Source of the DNA: Plantactinospora alkalitolerans
GTDB lineage: Bacteria; Actinomycetota; Actinomycetes; Mycobacteriales; Micromonosporaceae
Direction of reading: 5' to 3'
Length of the DNA stretch: 64,000 nt
Assembly: GCF_015690345.1 (NCBI RefSeq)
Contig: NZ_JADPUN010000260.1
Span: 93,302-157,301 of the forward strand
Positions within the stretch are counted from its first letter, which is position 1, and each line of letters starts with the position of its first letter. A model generated the notes under the pieces. The model searched no databases, was not told the origin of the DNA, and was given only the letters and a program-made list of their open reading frames with translations. Made by a program: the position numbers and the translations under genes. This document shows positions 1 to 8,383 of the stretch, one piece after another.

Positions 1-1
1 G

Positions 2-868
2 TACCTCGTCCAGTACGCCAAGTTCTACCGGCAGGAGGGTATCCGGATCGACGAACTCGGGTTCACCAACGAGCCCGACTGGACCACGTCGTACGCCTCG
101 ATGCGGTTCACCCCGGCCCAGGCCGCCGAGTTCCTGAAGGTTCTCGGCCCGATCGCCAGGGCGGCCGGCGTGGACGTGGCCTGCTGCGACTCGTTCGGCT
201 GGCAACAGTCGGACGCCTACGCCCAGGCGATCGAGGCGGATCCGGAGGCACGCCGGTATCTGGACGTCTTCACCGGACACGGGTACGCGAGCCCGGCAAA
301 CCGCCCGCTGCCGACCACGGCGCGCACCTGGATGTCGGAATGGGCTCCGTCGAGCGTCGCGGACGGCTGGAACACGGCGTGGGACAGCGGCAAGGGCACC
401 GACGGCATCGCGCTCGCCGAACGCATCCACGACACGCTCGCCCTGGCCGACAGCAGCGCGTTCATCTTCTGGCTCGGGTCCTCCCGGGGCGGAACGGCGG
501 CCCTGATGCAGATCGACGACGCCAACGACAGCTATCAGGTGTCGTCCCGTCTCTATGCCTTCGCGGCGTACAGCCGGTTCATCCGGCCGCGTGCCGTCCG
601 GATCGGAGTGGACGGCGCACCGGACGGCCTGAAGGTGTCGGCCTACCGGAACGCCGACGGCACCGAGGTCGTGGAGATCATCAACACCACGAACGCGGCC
701 GTCAGGACCGGCATCAACCTGAAACGGCCCACGGCCTACGTCACCGACTCCACCCGCAACCTGGTGAAGGCACCAGGTGTCGTGTCGAAGCGCGGCCCCC
801 ACACCACGATCGATCTGGCGCCGCGTTCCCTGACGACGTTGGTCGGCGGGCATCCCGGGCGAGGCTGA
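2..868 (+). CDS. GH30-like secreted glycoside hydrolase, 3' part
   Basis: The frame is open from the first base, so the 5' end lies outside the window. The visible 288 codons contain GFTNEPDW, which fits the acid/base Glu at the end of strand 4 in clan GH-A enzymes, and further on TWMSEWAPSS, which fits the nucleophile Glu. After the barrel comes a small beta domain, the usual GH30 side domain, ending at TGA 866-868. GH30 covers endo-xylanases, endo-1,6-galactanases and related beta-glycosidases; the substrate cannot be decided here. The LPMO and GH6 genes elsewhere in the window fit a plant-polysaccharide lifestyle. The signal peptide and any binding module would be upstream. Another GH-A family is possible. 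Confidence 0.75.
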   Translation, partial: YLVQYAKFYRQEGIRIDELGFTNEPDWTTSYASMRFTPAQAAEFLKVLGPIARAAGVDVACCDSFGWQQSDAYAQAIEADPEARRYLDVFTGHGYASPANRPLPTTARTWMSEWAPSSVADGWNTAWDSGKGTDGIALAERIHDTLALADSSAFIFWLGSSRGGTAALMQIDDANDSYQVSSRLYAFAAYSRFIRPRAVRIGVDGAPDGLKVSAYRNADGTEVVEIINTTNAAVRTGINLKRPTAYVTDSTRNLVKAPGVVSKRGPHTTIDLAPRSLTTLVGGHPGRG

Positions 869-939
869 TCCGGCTCGTCCGACCCCGAATCGCCGAGCTC
901 GTCCGACCCGAATCGGCGCGGCGGAACGCCACCCGTCCG

Positions 940-2097
940 CTACCTGGACTCCACGACCCGGAAGCTGATCCCCGCCGCGTCCAGCCGGGCACGCAGCGCG
1001 TCGCCCATCGCGACCGCCGTGGTGACCTGCCCGGCGTTCGACGGCAGCGGGTCGTGGGCGAGGCAGAGTGCGGACTCGGCGAGCATCTTCGCCGTACCGC
1101 CGTAGGCAGGGTCGGCGGCGGCGACCTCGGTCACCACCCGGCGATCGCCGCCGTCGGCGACGAAGCGCAGCCGGAACCAGGCCTTCGCCCGCTGCTGTGG
1201 CGTCGGGCCCGACCCCGGCGGGCGCAGGCGGCTCAGTGCCCGCCGAGCCGGCGGCACCTGCGCCAGCGCGAACACGCCGATCGCGCCAGTCCCCAGCGCG
1301 GCTGCCTTCAACGGGTTGCCCAGCGCGACGAAGTGGCCGTACGAGAAGTCCGGGCCGTAGCGGTCGAGCGCGCGCGCCGAGCGTACGACGATCTGCGGAT
1401 CGATCGTGGGCAGCGGCAGCACCCACGCCCCGGCGGTCCGGTCGTACCCGGGTCGACCGGACACCCCGCGGACCCGGCGGCTCTGGTCGACGGGTTCCAC
1501 CCGGCGGCGGCGCGCGCGTGCCACCGTGCCGGAACGCCAGCGGGCGAGGGCGGTGAGCGCCGAATCGAAGGTTCCACCGGAGGGCAGGGCGCCGATGCTG
1601 AGGTATCCGCGCATCCGGATCGGCTGCCCCTCGGGCAACTGCTGCACGGTGAAGAACGCGCCGAGATCCGCCGGAATCGCGTCGAAGCCGCAGGCGTGCA
1701 CCAGCCGGGCGCCGGTACGCACCGCCGTGGCGTGGTGGCGCAGGAAGGTGAGGTCCACGAACTCCGGCTCGCCCGTGAGATCGACGTAGTCGGTGCCCGC
1801 CTCGGCACAGGCCGCGACGACGCCCTCGCCGTAGCGGATGTACGGCCCGACGGCCGTGATCAGCACCCGGCCCGCCTCGGCGAGCCGGCGCAACGAGCTG
1901 GCGTCGGCGACGTCCGCCTCGACCACGCCCGCATCCACGCCCAGCCGGTCACGCAGGGCACGCAGCCGGCCACCGTCCCGACCGGCCAACGCCCAGCGGG
2001 TCCCGGCGGGCGCGTGCGTCGCGAGATACTCGGCGGTGAGGCTGCCGGTGAAGCCGGTGGCACCCAGGAGCACCACGTCGAACTGCCGGTCGGTCAC
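940..2097 (-). CDS. saccharopine dehydrogenase-like NADP-binding oxidoreductase
   Basis: A 385-aa protein whose N-terminus (VVLLGATGFTG, then LAGRD) is the Rossmann GxxGxxG fold of the saccharopine dehydrogenase/trans-acting enoyl reductase family. In mycobacteria relatives act in lipid reduction; in other actinomycetes they are mostly uncharacterised. Length and the conserved GEPEF region near residue 110 fit that family. There is no signal peptide, so it should be cytosolic. It converges on the GH30 gene and lies downstream of the repeat-protein pair, separated from it by a strong hairpin, so it is probably a separate transcription unit. Substrate unknown. Confidence 0.75.
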   Translation of the reverse strand: MTDRQFDVVLLGATGFTGSLTAEYLATHAPAGTRWALAGRDGGRLRALRDRLGVDAGVVEADVADASSLRRLAEAGRVLITAVGPYIRYGEGVVAACAEAGTDYVDLTGEPEFVDLTFLRHHATAVRTGARLVHACGFDAIPADLGAFFTVQQLPEGQPIRMRGYLSIGALPSGGTFDSALTALARWRSGTVARARRRRVEPVDQSRRVRGVSGRPGYDRTAGAWVLPLPTIDPQIVVRSARALDRYGPDFSYGHFVALGNPLKAAALGTGAIGVFALAQVPPARRALSRLRPPGSGPTPQQRAKAWFRLRFVADGGDRRVVTEVAAADPAYGGTAKMLAESALCLAHDPLPSNAGQVTTAVAMGDALRARLDAAGISFRVVESR

Positions 2098-2144
2098 CCC
2101 CTGAGGCTACGCCGCTGTCACCGGTCCTGGCCGGAGCGCCCGGG

Positions 2145-2175
2145 ACCCGGGGGTCGGACCGGCCGACCCCCGGGT
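2145..2175 (-). terminator. hairpin terminator after the repeat-protein gene
   Basis: A perfect 13-bp inverted repeat (ACCCGGGGGTCGG and its complement) with a 5-nt loop lies 10 nt beyond the stop codon of the minus-strand gene at 2185. There is no T tract, as is common in actinomycetes. Confidence 0.7.
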
Positions 2176-2184
2176 GCGGGGATG

Positions 2185-3675
2185 TCAGTACGGGTACGGT
2201 GCGTCGTCGCCGTAGTCGAAGTACACGTCGCCGACGCCGCCGGCCAGGGTGTGCTTCACGTACCAGCGACGGACCCGGTTCTCGAAGTTCTCGGTGATTC
2301 CGGGCGTGACCGTGCCGTTGCCGTCCCAGTCCGCCGGCACCGGGTAGCTGCCCCGGTTGCCGTACTTGAAGTTGATGTCGTCGAACCCGCCGGTCAGCGA
2401 GTTCTTCAGGTACCAGTGCCGGCCCCCGGTGGGATCGTCGGCCACGATCCCGGGCGTCCAGGTTCCGTTGCCGTCCCAGTCGCCGGGCACCGGCAGGGCG
2501 TTGGCGTTGCCGTACTTGAAGGTGATCTCACCAATGCCCGTGGTGTTGCTGTTGCGCAGGTGCCAACGCCGGCTTCCGGATTCGTTGACCACGATGCCCG
2601 GGGTGAAGGTGCCGTTGCCGTCCCAGTCGCCCGTGACGGGAAGCGTGTTCTTGTCGCCGTAGTCGAAGTAGAGGTCGCCGACGCCCCCGGTGTTGCTGTT
2701 CTTCAGGTGCCAGCGCCGGACGTTTCCGAAGTTGTCCACCACGGCCGGGGTGAAGGTGCCGTTGCCGTCCCAGTCGCCGGCCAGCGGCACCATGTCCGCG
2801 TCGCCGTACTTGAAGTTGATGTCACTGGTACCGCCGGCGAGGCTGTTCTTCAGGTGCCACTGCCACACCGAGCCGCTGCGCATCACGACGGCCGGGGTCA
2901 TGGTGCCGTTGCCGTCCCAGTCACCGGTCAACGCGTACATCGCCGGTGCGTTCCTGTTCAGCCACTGCTCCAGGGTCTCGCCCCGGAGCACGCTGAGCAG
3001 TGCCTCCTTGTTCTCGTAGCTCGCCACCTTGTCGCGGTCCTCGCTCAGGTGGATGTGCCACAGGTGCGAGGAGTCGGACGAGACCGCGTCGTCGTAGCGG
3101 AAGTCCCAACCCTCCACGGCGCTGTCGTTGTCGACCTGGCCGTAGAACTCCCGCCATCCGTTCAGCCGGGTGTCTCGCGAGTCCTTTCCGGCAGCCAGCA
3201 GACGACTGGAGAAACGGGCGATGTTCCCGTAGTTCGCCGCCGCCGCGTAGCCGGTGGTCGGATGGGGCAGGTCCAGTTCCGCGTTCACCTCGCCGGGGAG
3301 GAGTGCGAAACTCTGGGCTTCCGGAAAGGTCCAGTCATAGGCGGCCGCCTTGTCCGACGGCCCGCCCTTGTCCTCGGCGTCGCGCACCGAGTAGTTGTTC
3401 GAGTCGTTGGCCGCACGGGTGTTGTGGTAGCCGGACTTGTTGGCGTAGATGCCGCCGTTCTGGGAGCCGGTCTGGAGCTTCAGGAGCTCCTGCATGAGCC
3501 ACCAGGAGGCTTCGGTGATCCTCGCCGGGTTCGGGTTGGCGGCGGCACTGGCCGGAGCGGGCGGCAGAACGACACCGCCGACGAGCACTGCCGCGACGGT
3601 CGTCCACACCCAGCGCTGTGGAGCCCACAGTCCTCGGATCCGGGTGGACATGGCGTGGCGTATGGAAGTTCGCAT
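2185..3675 (-). CDS. secreted protein, putative M15-like peptidase domain plus GDWDGNG repeats
   Basis: A 496-aa protein. I start at ATG 3675 because AAGGA sits 7 nt upstream and the following residues form a long signal peptide ending near PASA (about residue 44). Residues 50-250 carry SDKAAAYDW and later SSHLWHIHLS (about residue 200), a His...Asp...His-x-His spacing like the zinc ligands of M15/VanY-type peptidases; this is inference, not a firm family match. Residues 260-496 hold five about 49-aa repeats of the form GDWDGNGTxTPAVV...RRWHLKNS, an FG-GAP/VCBS-like propeller probably binding calcium or a surface ligand. It lies 40 nt downstream of a second protein with the same repeat domain, likely as one operon. 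Confidence 0.7.
   Translation of the reverse strand: MRTSIRHAMSTRIRGLWAPQRWVWTTVAAVLVGGVVLPPAPASAAANPNPARITEASWWLMQELLKLQTGSQNGGIYANKSGYHNTRAANDSNNYSVRDAEDKGGPSDKAAAYDWTFPEAQSFALLPGEVNAELDLPHPTTGYAAAANYGNIARFSSRLLAAGKDSRDTRLNGWREFYGQVDNDSAVEGWDFRYDDAVSSDSSHLWHIHLSEDRDKVASYENKEALLSVLRGETLEQWLNRNAPAMYALTGDWDGNGTMTPAVVMRSGSVWQWHLKNSLAGGTSDINFKYGDADMVPLAGDWDGNGTFTPAVVDNFGNVRRWHLKNSNTGGVGDLYFDYGDKNTLPVTGDWDGNGTFTPGIVVNESGSRRWHLRNSNTTGIGEITFKYGNANALPVPGDWDGNGTWTPGIVADDPTGGRHWYLKNSLTGGFDDINFKYGNRGSYPVPADWDGNGTVTPGITENFENRVRRWYVKHTLAGGVGDVYFDYGDDAPYPY
2190..2940 (-). repeat. five coding repeats of about 147 bp (GDWDGNG type)
   Basis: The 3' half of the gene is built of five recurring blocks, each marked on the plus strand by the sequence gttgccgtcccagtc. 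Each encodes one GDWDGNG blade. The same block type recurs in the neighbouring gene at about 3720-4490. Confidence 0.8.
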
Positions 3676-3715
3676 CGGGTTCCTTCTGCAGAGGAGTGGT
3701 GGTCGGGATTCGGAA

Positions 3716-5134
3716 TCAGAAGGGGTACGGGTTCGGGGCGTCGTCGCCGTAGTCGAAGTACTCGTCCGCGACGCCACCGCTGACGGAGTGCTTCAGATGC
3801 CAGCGCCGCACCCGGTTCTCGAAGTTCTGCACGATGCCGGGCTCCGTTGCCGGAGTCGCCGCGTTCCAGTTGCCCGGCACCGGATAGGTCCCGTGACTGC
3901 CGTAGCCGAACTGCACATCCGCCAGACCGTCGGTGCCCAGGTCGTTCTTCAGGTACCACCGGCGCGGACCGTCGGTGTCGTCCACGACGGCAGGGGTCCA
4001 CGATCCGTTGCCGTCCCAGTCGCCCGTCACCGGCCAGGTGTTCGAGTTGCCGTAGCGCAGCGTGTGGCTGACACCGCCACCGCTGTTCGCGTTGCGCAGC
4101 TCCCACTTCCACGCACCGCCGTCCTTGGACACCACACCCGGCGTGGACGTCCGGTTGCCGTCCCAGTCGCCCACCACCGGGATGTTGTCCTTGCCGCCGT
4201 AGAGGAAGCTGACGTCCGCGACCCCGCCGCTCAGCGAGTTCTTGAGATGCCAGCGGCGGGAGTTGTTCTCGTTGGCTACGGCGCCCGGGGTCCAGGCACC
4301 GTCACCGTCCCAGTCACCGGCGACCGGGACCATGTGCGCGTCGCCGTACCGGAACGACACGTCCGCGACGCCACCGGTCTGTGAGCGCCTGAGATGCCAC
4401 TCCCACACCGATCCGGCCCGTAGCACCACGGCCGGGGTGAACTCGCCGGTGTCGAACCAGTCCCCGGACAGGGCGTACGCCGGAGCCGGCGGGTTCCAGA
4501 GGGCGTTGACGATGATCTGCGCGTCCGATGCCTGGACCTGGTACCTGTCGGGGTATGCCGAGACCTGTACGGCCTGGCAGACCTCGCCGATCGGGGCGGT
4601 GGCCCAGGTGTTGTCCGGGTAGAGCCGGAGCATCTTGCTGAGGAATGCGTTGGTGGCCCAGGTGGGGTTGAGTCGTTCGGCGCGGGTGCCCCACGAGGCG
4701 CGTTGCTGGAACAGGCCGAGGCTGTCGTGGTCGACCTCCACGCTGATGTTCTGCAGGTGGGTTTCCACGATCACGGTGGCGATCGCGATGACAGCGGCGC
4801 GGGAGGCGAGGCCGCGGGTCTGTACGGCTTCGACGACCTCTCGGGCGCAGGAGACGCGGTAGGCGCTCATGTAGCCCTTCATGTCGGAGCGCAGTTGGGA
4901 GTTGAGCGTGGTGGCCAGGGTGGCGTCGTTCGCGGTCGGTCCGTTCGGGTCGCAGGCGACCGTCTCGTACGCCGCGTTCAGGGGAGCCAGCGCGGGGGGC
5001 AGGGCCGGTTCGGGTAGCGGACCGGCCAGGGCCGCCGGGGCGGTGACGGCCAGCACCGCTGCGGCGAGCGCCAGCGCCACACAGGCCTGGCGCGCCCGCC
5101 TCGGGCTCCCGGTCACTGAAATCGTTCCGTTCAA
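3716..5134 (-). CDS. secreted lysozyme-like domain protein with GDWDGNG repeats
   Basis: A 472-aa protein. The preferred start is TTG 5134 (GGAGG 5 nt upstream); GTG 5116 is an alternative. A signal peptide ends around TAPAALAG (about residue 37). Residues 85-215 resemble the lysozyme/transglycosylase-like domain common in actinomycete secreted proteins: helix with IATVIVETHLQN (Glu124 as candidate catalytic acid), then DHDSLGLFQQR. Such domains are thought to act on peptidoglycan. Residues 225-472 are five GDWDGNG-like blades, some degenerate (GDWFDTG, GNWNAAT). It is first of a two-gene unit with the 2185-3675 gene. A deleted, nearly identical paralogue lies at 13.6-14.2 kb. Catalytic activity is not proven. 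Confidence 0.75.
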   Translation of the reverse strand: MNGTISVTGSPRRARQACVALALAAAVLAVTAPAALAGPLPEPALPPALAPLNAAYETVACDPNGPTANDATLATTLNSQLRSDMKGYMSAYRVSCAREVVEAVQTRGLASRAAVIAIATVIVETHLQNISVEVDHDSLGLFQQRASWGTRAERLNPTWATNAFLSKMLRLYPDNTWATAPIGEVCQAVQVSAYPDRYQVQASDAQIIVNALWNPPAPAYALSGDWFDTGEFTPAVVLRAGSVWEWHLRRSQTGGVADVSFRYGDAHMVPVAGDWDGDGAWTPGAVANENNSRRWHLKNSLSGGVADVSFLYGGKDNIPVVGDWDGNRTSTPGVVSKDGGAWKWELRNANSGGGVSHTLRYGNSNTWPVTGDWDGNGSWTPAVVDDTDGPRRWYLKNDLGTDGLADVQFGYGSHGTYPVPGNWNAATPATEPGIVQNFENRVRRWHLKHSVSGGVADEYFDYGDDAPNPYPF

Positions 5135-5302
5135 TCGAACCTCCGGTGAAGACCAGCCACTGAGCCGGCTGGTGACATAGAGGCTCGTGGACGTCGCTGT
5201 ACAGGGACTGGCGGGACACCACCGGTACGTCACCGGTACTACCGCAGCCGCCCGGGCGCGGACGTCCGAGGTGATCGCAGCCGGCGGCGGTGGCGGTGGT
5301 AC

Positions 5303-7843
5303 CTACCTCGGTACGTCCACCGGAACGTCGACACCGAGCCGCTTCGCGAGTTCGGCGGCTTCCGGTACTCCCAACTCCTGGTAGAGCCGGTGGGCATCGA
5401 TCAGCAGTTTCCGCGCCGCCGGCTCGCCGGCCCGTTCCGCCGCCTCGGCGAGCGCTACGAGCGCGCGCGCCCGTAGCGCCGGTACCTGCTCGTCGGTCCA
5501 GTAGCGCAGGGATCGCCGGAGCCGGTCGACGGCCCCTCGGGTACCACTGCGGACCTCGATCTCGCCGAGACTCAACTCCGTGAGGGCGAGACCCCAGTCG
5601 TTACCCCGGTCCCGGAAGATCACCGCCGCGGTGGACAGCGCCTCCTCGGCCTCGGTCGTACGGCCGGGGTTCTGCGCGAGTGACTCGCCGAGCGCCCGCA
5701 GGCTCTGTGCCGTACCGATCGGATCGCCGATTCGCGCGAAGAGCTCGGCGGCCCTCCGCGCCGCCTGTTCCGCCTCGCCGTGCCGGCCACCGGCCAACAG
5801 CGCACCGGCGAGACCGCGCAGGCTGTACGCCTGGGTGAAGGTGTCGCGGCACGACCGGGCGATGGCGATCGCGACGCGGGTCATCCGGACGGCCTCGTCG
5901 ATGTTGCCCTGCTGCCGCAACACGAATCCGAGGCTGGTCAGGGCCCGGGCCTTGGCTGGGCGGCTGCCGACCCGTTCCAGCGCCTCGGTGGCGGCGCGCA
6001 GCTCGGCCTCGGCCTCGGCGAGCCGGCCGGCCAGGCCGAGCACGTAGCCGATCTCCTTGCGCGCCATCGCGGCCCCGGCCCCGTCGCCGAGATCTTCCGC
6101 CAACGTCTGTGCGGCCCGCAGCGTCGCCAGCGTCGCGTCCGACTGGTCGAGCTCGACCATGCAGCTGCCGAGCCCTCGTAGGGCCGCCGCCTCGCCGGAA
6201 CGATCACCGGCCCGCCGGCAGCAGTCCAGCGCGGCGCGCATGACCCGGTGCCAGTCGTCGTAGTAGCCGCGCAACTCGTAGAAATCGGCACCGCAACCGG
6301 CCAGGGCCCGGGTGAGCGCGGCCAGCCCCGCTGCCGCGCACGCCGGCACCAGCGCCGCCAACGCCTCCCGTTCGGCCTCGAACCAGTCGACGGGCTGGCC
6401 GGTGGCGACGGCGATGACCCGGTGGTCGGCGGCGACCGCCGGATGACTCCGGTCGTCGAGGTGGAACCGCTCGCAGTGCAGCCGGTCCTGGGCGTGCCGG
6501 GCGAGGGCCAGCCAGCCGGACGCGGTCCGGTCCAGTGCGGCGGTCCATTCGGTACGGCTGATCTCCTCCTGCTGACGCTCCCGCGCGAACAGCCGGGTTA
6601 TCTCGTGGAACCGGTAGCGCGGCTGACCGGCCCGGTCCGGCCCGAGGGTGTCCAGCAGCCGCGCGTCGAGCAACTCGTCGAGCACGGCGGCACCGACGTC
6701 CGGCGCGGAATCCAGCAGCGTGGCTGTCGGCCAGCCCGGAAAGGTCGGCACGTTCAGCGCGCCGAGCAGCGCGAACGCCCGGCCGGCGGCCGGCGACAGT
6801 CCGTGGTACGCCAGTTGCAGGCCGGGACGTACGGCAAGGTCGCCGTAGGACAGTTCGTCGAGCCGGCGCCGCTCGTCGGCGAGCCGCTTGCTGAGCGTTC
6901 CCACCGTCCAGTGCGGCCGGGCGGCGAGTCGGGCCCCGGCGACCCGGACCGCCAGCGGCAGCCCGCCGCACGCGGTGACGATCTCACTGGCGGCGACCGG
7001 CTCGGTCCGGATCCGGTCCTCGCCCGCGACCCGGCACAACAGGTCGACCGCCGAGGTGTTCGGCAGAGGGTGCAGGTCGATGGTGGTCACGCCGGGCAGC
7101 CCGGTCAGCGGCAGCCGGCTGGTGACCAGGACCGAGGTGCCTTCCGGGGGCATGAACGCCTCGACCTGGCGGTGACCGTGGGCGTCGTCGAGGACGAGCA
7201 GCGCCCGTCGGCCGGCCAGCCGGGCCCGGAACAACCCCGCTCGCGCGTCCGCGCCGGCGGGCAGCGTCGAGCCGTCGGCACCGAGCACCCTCAGCAGCTG
7301 TCCGAGCACCTCGGCCGGATCGACCGGCTGACCTCCGGTGTCCCGCAGCGCCGCGTACAGCTGCCCGTCCGGGAACCGGGTGGCGAGCCGGTGTCCGGCG
7401 TGCACCGCCAGCGCCGTCTTGCCCACGCCCGCCGGTCCGGAGATCACGGCCAACGTCGCGGCGCCGGTCGTCGGGTCGAGCACCCGGCAGAGCTGGTCCA
7501 CCTCGTCGTCGCGGGCGACGAAGTCGGGCAGGTCGGCGGGCAACTGCCGTGGCGCGGAGACGGTCGGGACGGCCAGCTTCGGTTGGGCGTTCCCGGCGGT
7601 CCGGCCGGGCCGGTTGGCCCAGAACAGCGCGCGTCCGGCGCCGACGAACTCCTCTCGGGCGTTCCCGGCCAGCTCCAGTGCCGTCGCCAGCTGCTCGACG
7701 GTACGGGGCCGGGGGCCGCGCCCGTGGTCCCGTTCCATCTCGCGTACGGAGCGGGAACTGATTCCCGCCCGCTCGGCGAGTTCCTCCTGGGTGAGCCGAC
7801 GGTGAAGTCGATGCTCCCGGAGCAGCGCGGCGAACTTCTCCAC
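5303..7843 (-). CDS. XRE HTH / NB-ARC / TPR transcriptional regulator
   Basis: An 846-aa multidomain regulator starting at GTG 7843. Residues 5-65 are a Cro/CI-type helix-turn-helix (LTQEELAERAGISSRSV). Residues 110-400 form an NB-ARC/AP-ATPase with Walker A GPAGVGKTAL near residue 136 and Walker B-like RALLVLDDAH. Residues 560-840 are tetratricopeptide repeats. This SARP/AfsR-like layout is typical of pathway-level activators in actinomycetes, where nucleotide binding switches DNA binding. It is divergent from the cysteine-rich peptide operon, sharing a 150-bp upstream region with it, so it is the prime candidate for controlling that operon. Confidence 0.88.
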   Translation of the reverse strand: MEKFAALLREHRLHRRLTQEELAERAGISSRSVREMERDHGRGPRPRTVEQLATALELAGNAREEFVGAGRALFWANRPGRTAGNAQPKLAVPTVSAPRQLPADLPDFVARDDEVDQLCRVLDPTTGAATLAVISGPAGVGKTALAVHAGHRLATRFPDGQLYAALRDTGGQPVDPAEVLGQLLRVLGADGSTLPAGADARAGLFRARLAGRRALLVLDDAHGHRQVEAFMPPEGTSVLVTSRLPLTGLPGVTTIDLHPLPNTSAVDLLCRVAGEDRIRTEPVAASEIVTACGGLPLAVRVAGARLAARPHWTVGTLSKRLADERRRLDELSYGDLAVRPGLQLAYHGLSPAAGRAFALLGALNVPTFPGWPTATLLDSAPDVGAAVLDELLDARLLDTLGPDRAGQPRYRFHEITRLFARERQQEEISRTEWTAALDRTASGWLALARHAQDRLHCERFHLDDRSHPAVAADHRVIAVATGQPVDWFEAEREALAALVPACAAAGLAALTRALAGCGADFYELRGYYDDWHRVMRAALDCCRRAGDRSGEAAALRGLGSCMVELDQSDATLATLRAAQTLAEDLGDGAGAAMARKEIGYVLGLAGRLAEAEAELRAATEALERVGSRPAKARALTSLGFVLRQQGNIDEAVRMTRVAIAIARSCRDTFTQAYSLRGLAGALLAGGRHGEAEQAARRAAELFARIGDPIGTAQSLRALGESLAQNPGRTTEAEEALSTAAVIFRDRGNDWGLALTELSLGEIEVRSGTRGAVDRLRRSLRYWTDEQVPALRARALVALAEAAERAGEPAARKLLIDAHRLYQELGVPEAAELAKRLGVDVPVDVPR

Positions 7844-7993
7844 GACAGTCGTCGACCTCCCCGTGATCCAGCAGCAGGGTATCCGAACGTCCGGCAGAAC
7901 GTCCGGTTCAAGCTCCTGGTCTGGCGGAGATCAACGGGCTTTGATAGATCAACTGGTCCGAACCAGCGTGATCAGTCCAATGAGGAGGCTTTG
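7844..7993. promoter_or_regulatory. divergent regulatory region of the Cys-rich peptide operon
   Basis: The 150 bp between the NB-ARC regulator and the peptide gene are less GC-rich than the genes and hold several motifs. GAACGTCCGG occurs twice in direct orientation (7885-7894 and 7897-7906, 12-bp period), the layout SARP-type activators often bind. A perfect inverted repeat CTGGT-CCGA-ACCAG lies at 7953-7966. GATCAAC occurs twice (7929 and 7947). A strong ribosome site, GAGGAGG, lies at 7982-7988 just before the peptide ATG. Assignment of binding proteins is inference. Confidence 0.55.
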
Positions 7994-8191
7994 ATGACTC
8001 GTATGTTGAATGCGGTCGTCGACCGGATGGTCGGCGTCGTGGCACCGAAGGTGACCGCGCGGGCGGCCAGCGTCTGCCGGGAGAACACCTGCTACTGCCG
8101 GGGAATCAACCTGTACAAGCGGACCGTCTGTCTCTACGACGACGGCAGCGTGTGGTACGGACCCTGCAAGAACGTGGGCCCCGGCTGCTGA
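7994..8191 (+). CDS. six-cysteine small precursor peptide (candidate secreted or modified peptide)
   Basis: A 65-aa peptide with ATG 7994 five nt after GAGGAGG. Residues 1-24 look like a leader: a short amphipathic/hydrophobic stretch (RMVGVVAPKV) ending in TARA, an A-x-A-type signal-peptidase site. Residues 25-65 carry six cysteines (28, 33, 35, 46, 58, 65) plus Gly, Tyr and Trp, an even number suited to three disulfides, and the last residue is Cys. It heads an operon with a TlpA-like thioredoxin, ABC exporter and S26 peptidase and no lanthipeptide, cyclodehydratase or radical-SAM enzyme. I infer an exported disulfide-rich peptide (bacteriocin, signal or redox/metal peptide). I recall related short peptides beside similar genes in actinomycetes but know no characterised member. 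Confidence 0.8.
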   Translation: MTRMLNAVVDRMVGVVAPKVTARAASVCRENTCYCRGINLYKRTVCLYDDGSVWYGPCKNVGPGC

Positions 8192-8234
8192 TCGGGTAGC
8201 GCGTACCGGTGTGTCAGGGCCTGCTCGCGATGCT

Positions 8235-8257
8235 CCTGTTCGCCCTGCGGGAACAGG
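8235..8257 (+). promoter_or_regulatory. hairpin between peptide gene and TlpA gene
   Basis: CCTGTTC at 8235-8241 pairs with GAACAGG at 8251-8257 across a 9-nt loop. It lies 44 nt after the peptide stop in the 192-nt gap before the TlpA gene. It could be a partial terminator or mRNA-stabilising stem that lets the peptide be made in excess over the machinery genes. Function inferred. Confidence 0.45.
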
Positions 8258-8383
8258 CCGCGTGGCGGGCGGGCCCTGCGCGCCGGCGCGTCGTCGCTTC
8301 CCACGATGCGCCCGGTCGGTGGCAACCCCGCGCGACCCGGCGCTCTCCTCGCCCCGCGACACCATCCTTCAAGGAGAGACCCG

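Noticed and set aside
340..3783. Long plus-strand open frame across three genes
   Set aside because: Crosses genes with recognisable products on both strands; translation is low-complexity Arg/Pro/Gly without domains.
7994..8191. Lanthipeptide, lasso or thiopeptide precursor
   Set aside because: No dehydratase, cyclase, asparagine-synthetase-like or YcaO enzyme nearby; the neighbours fit disulfide handling instead.
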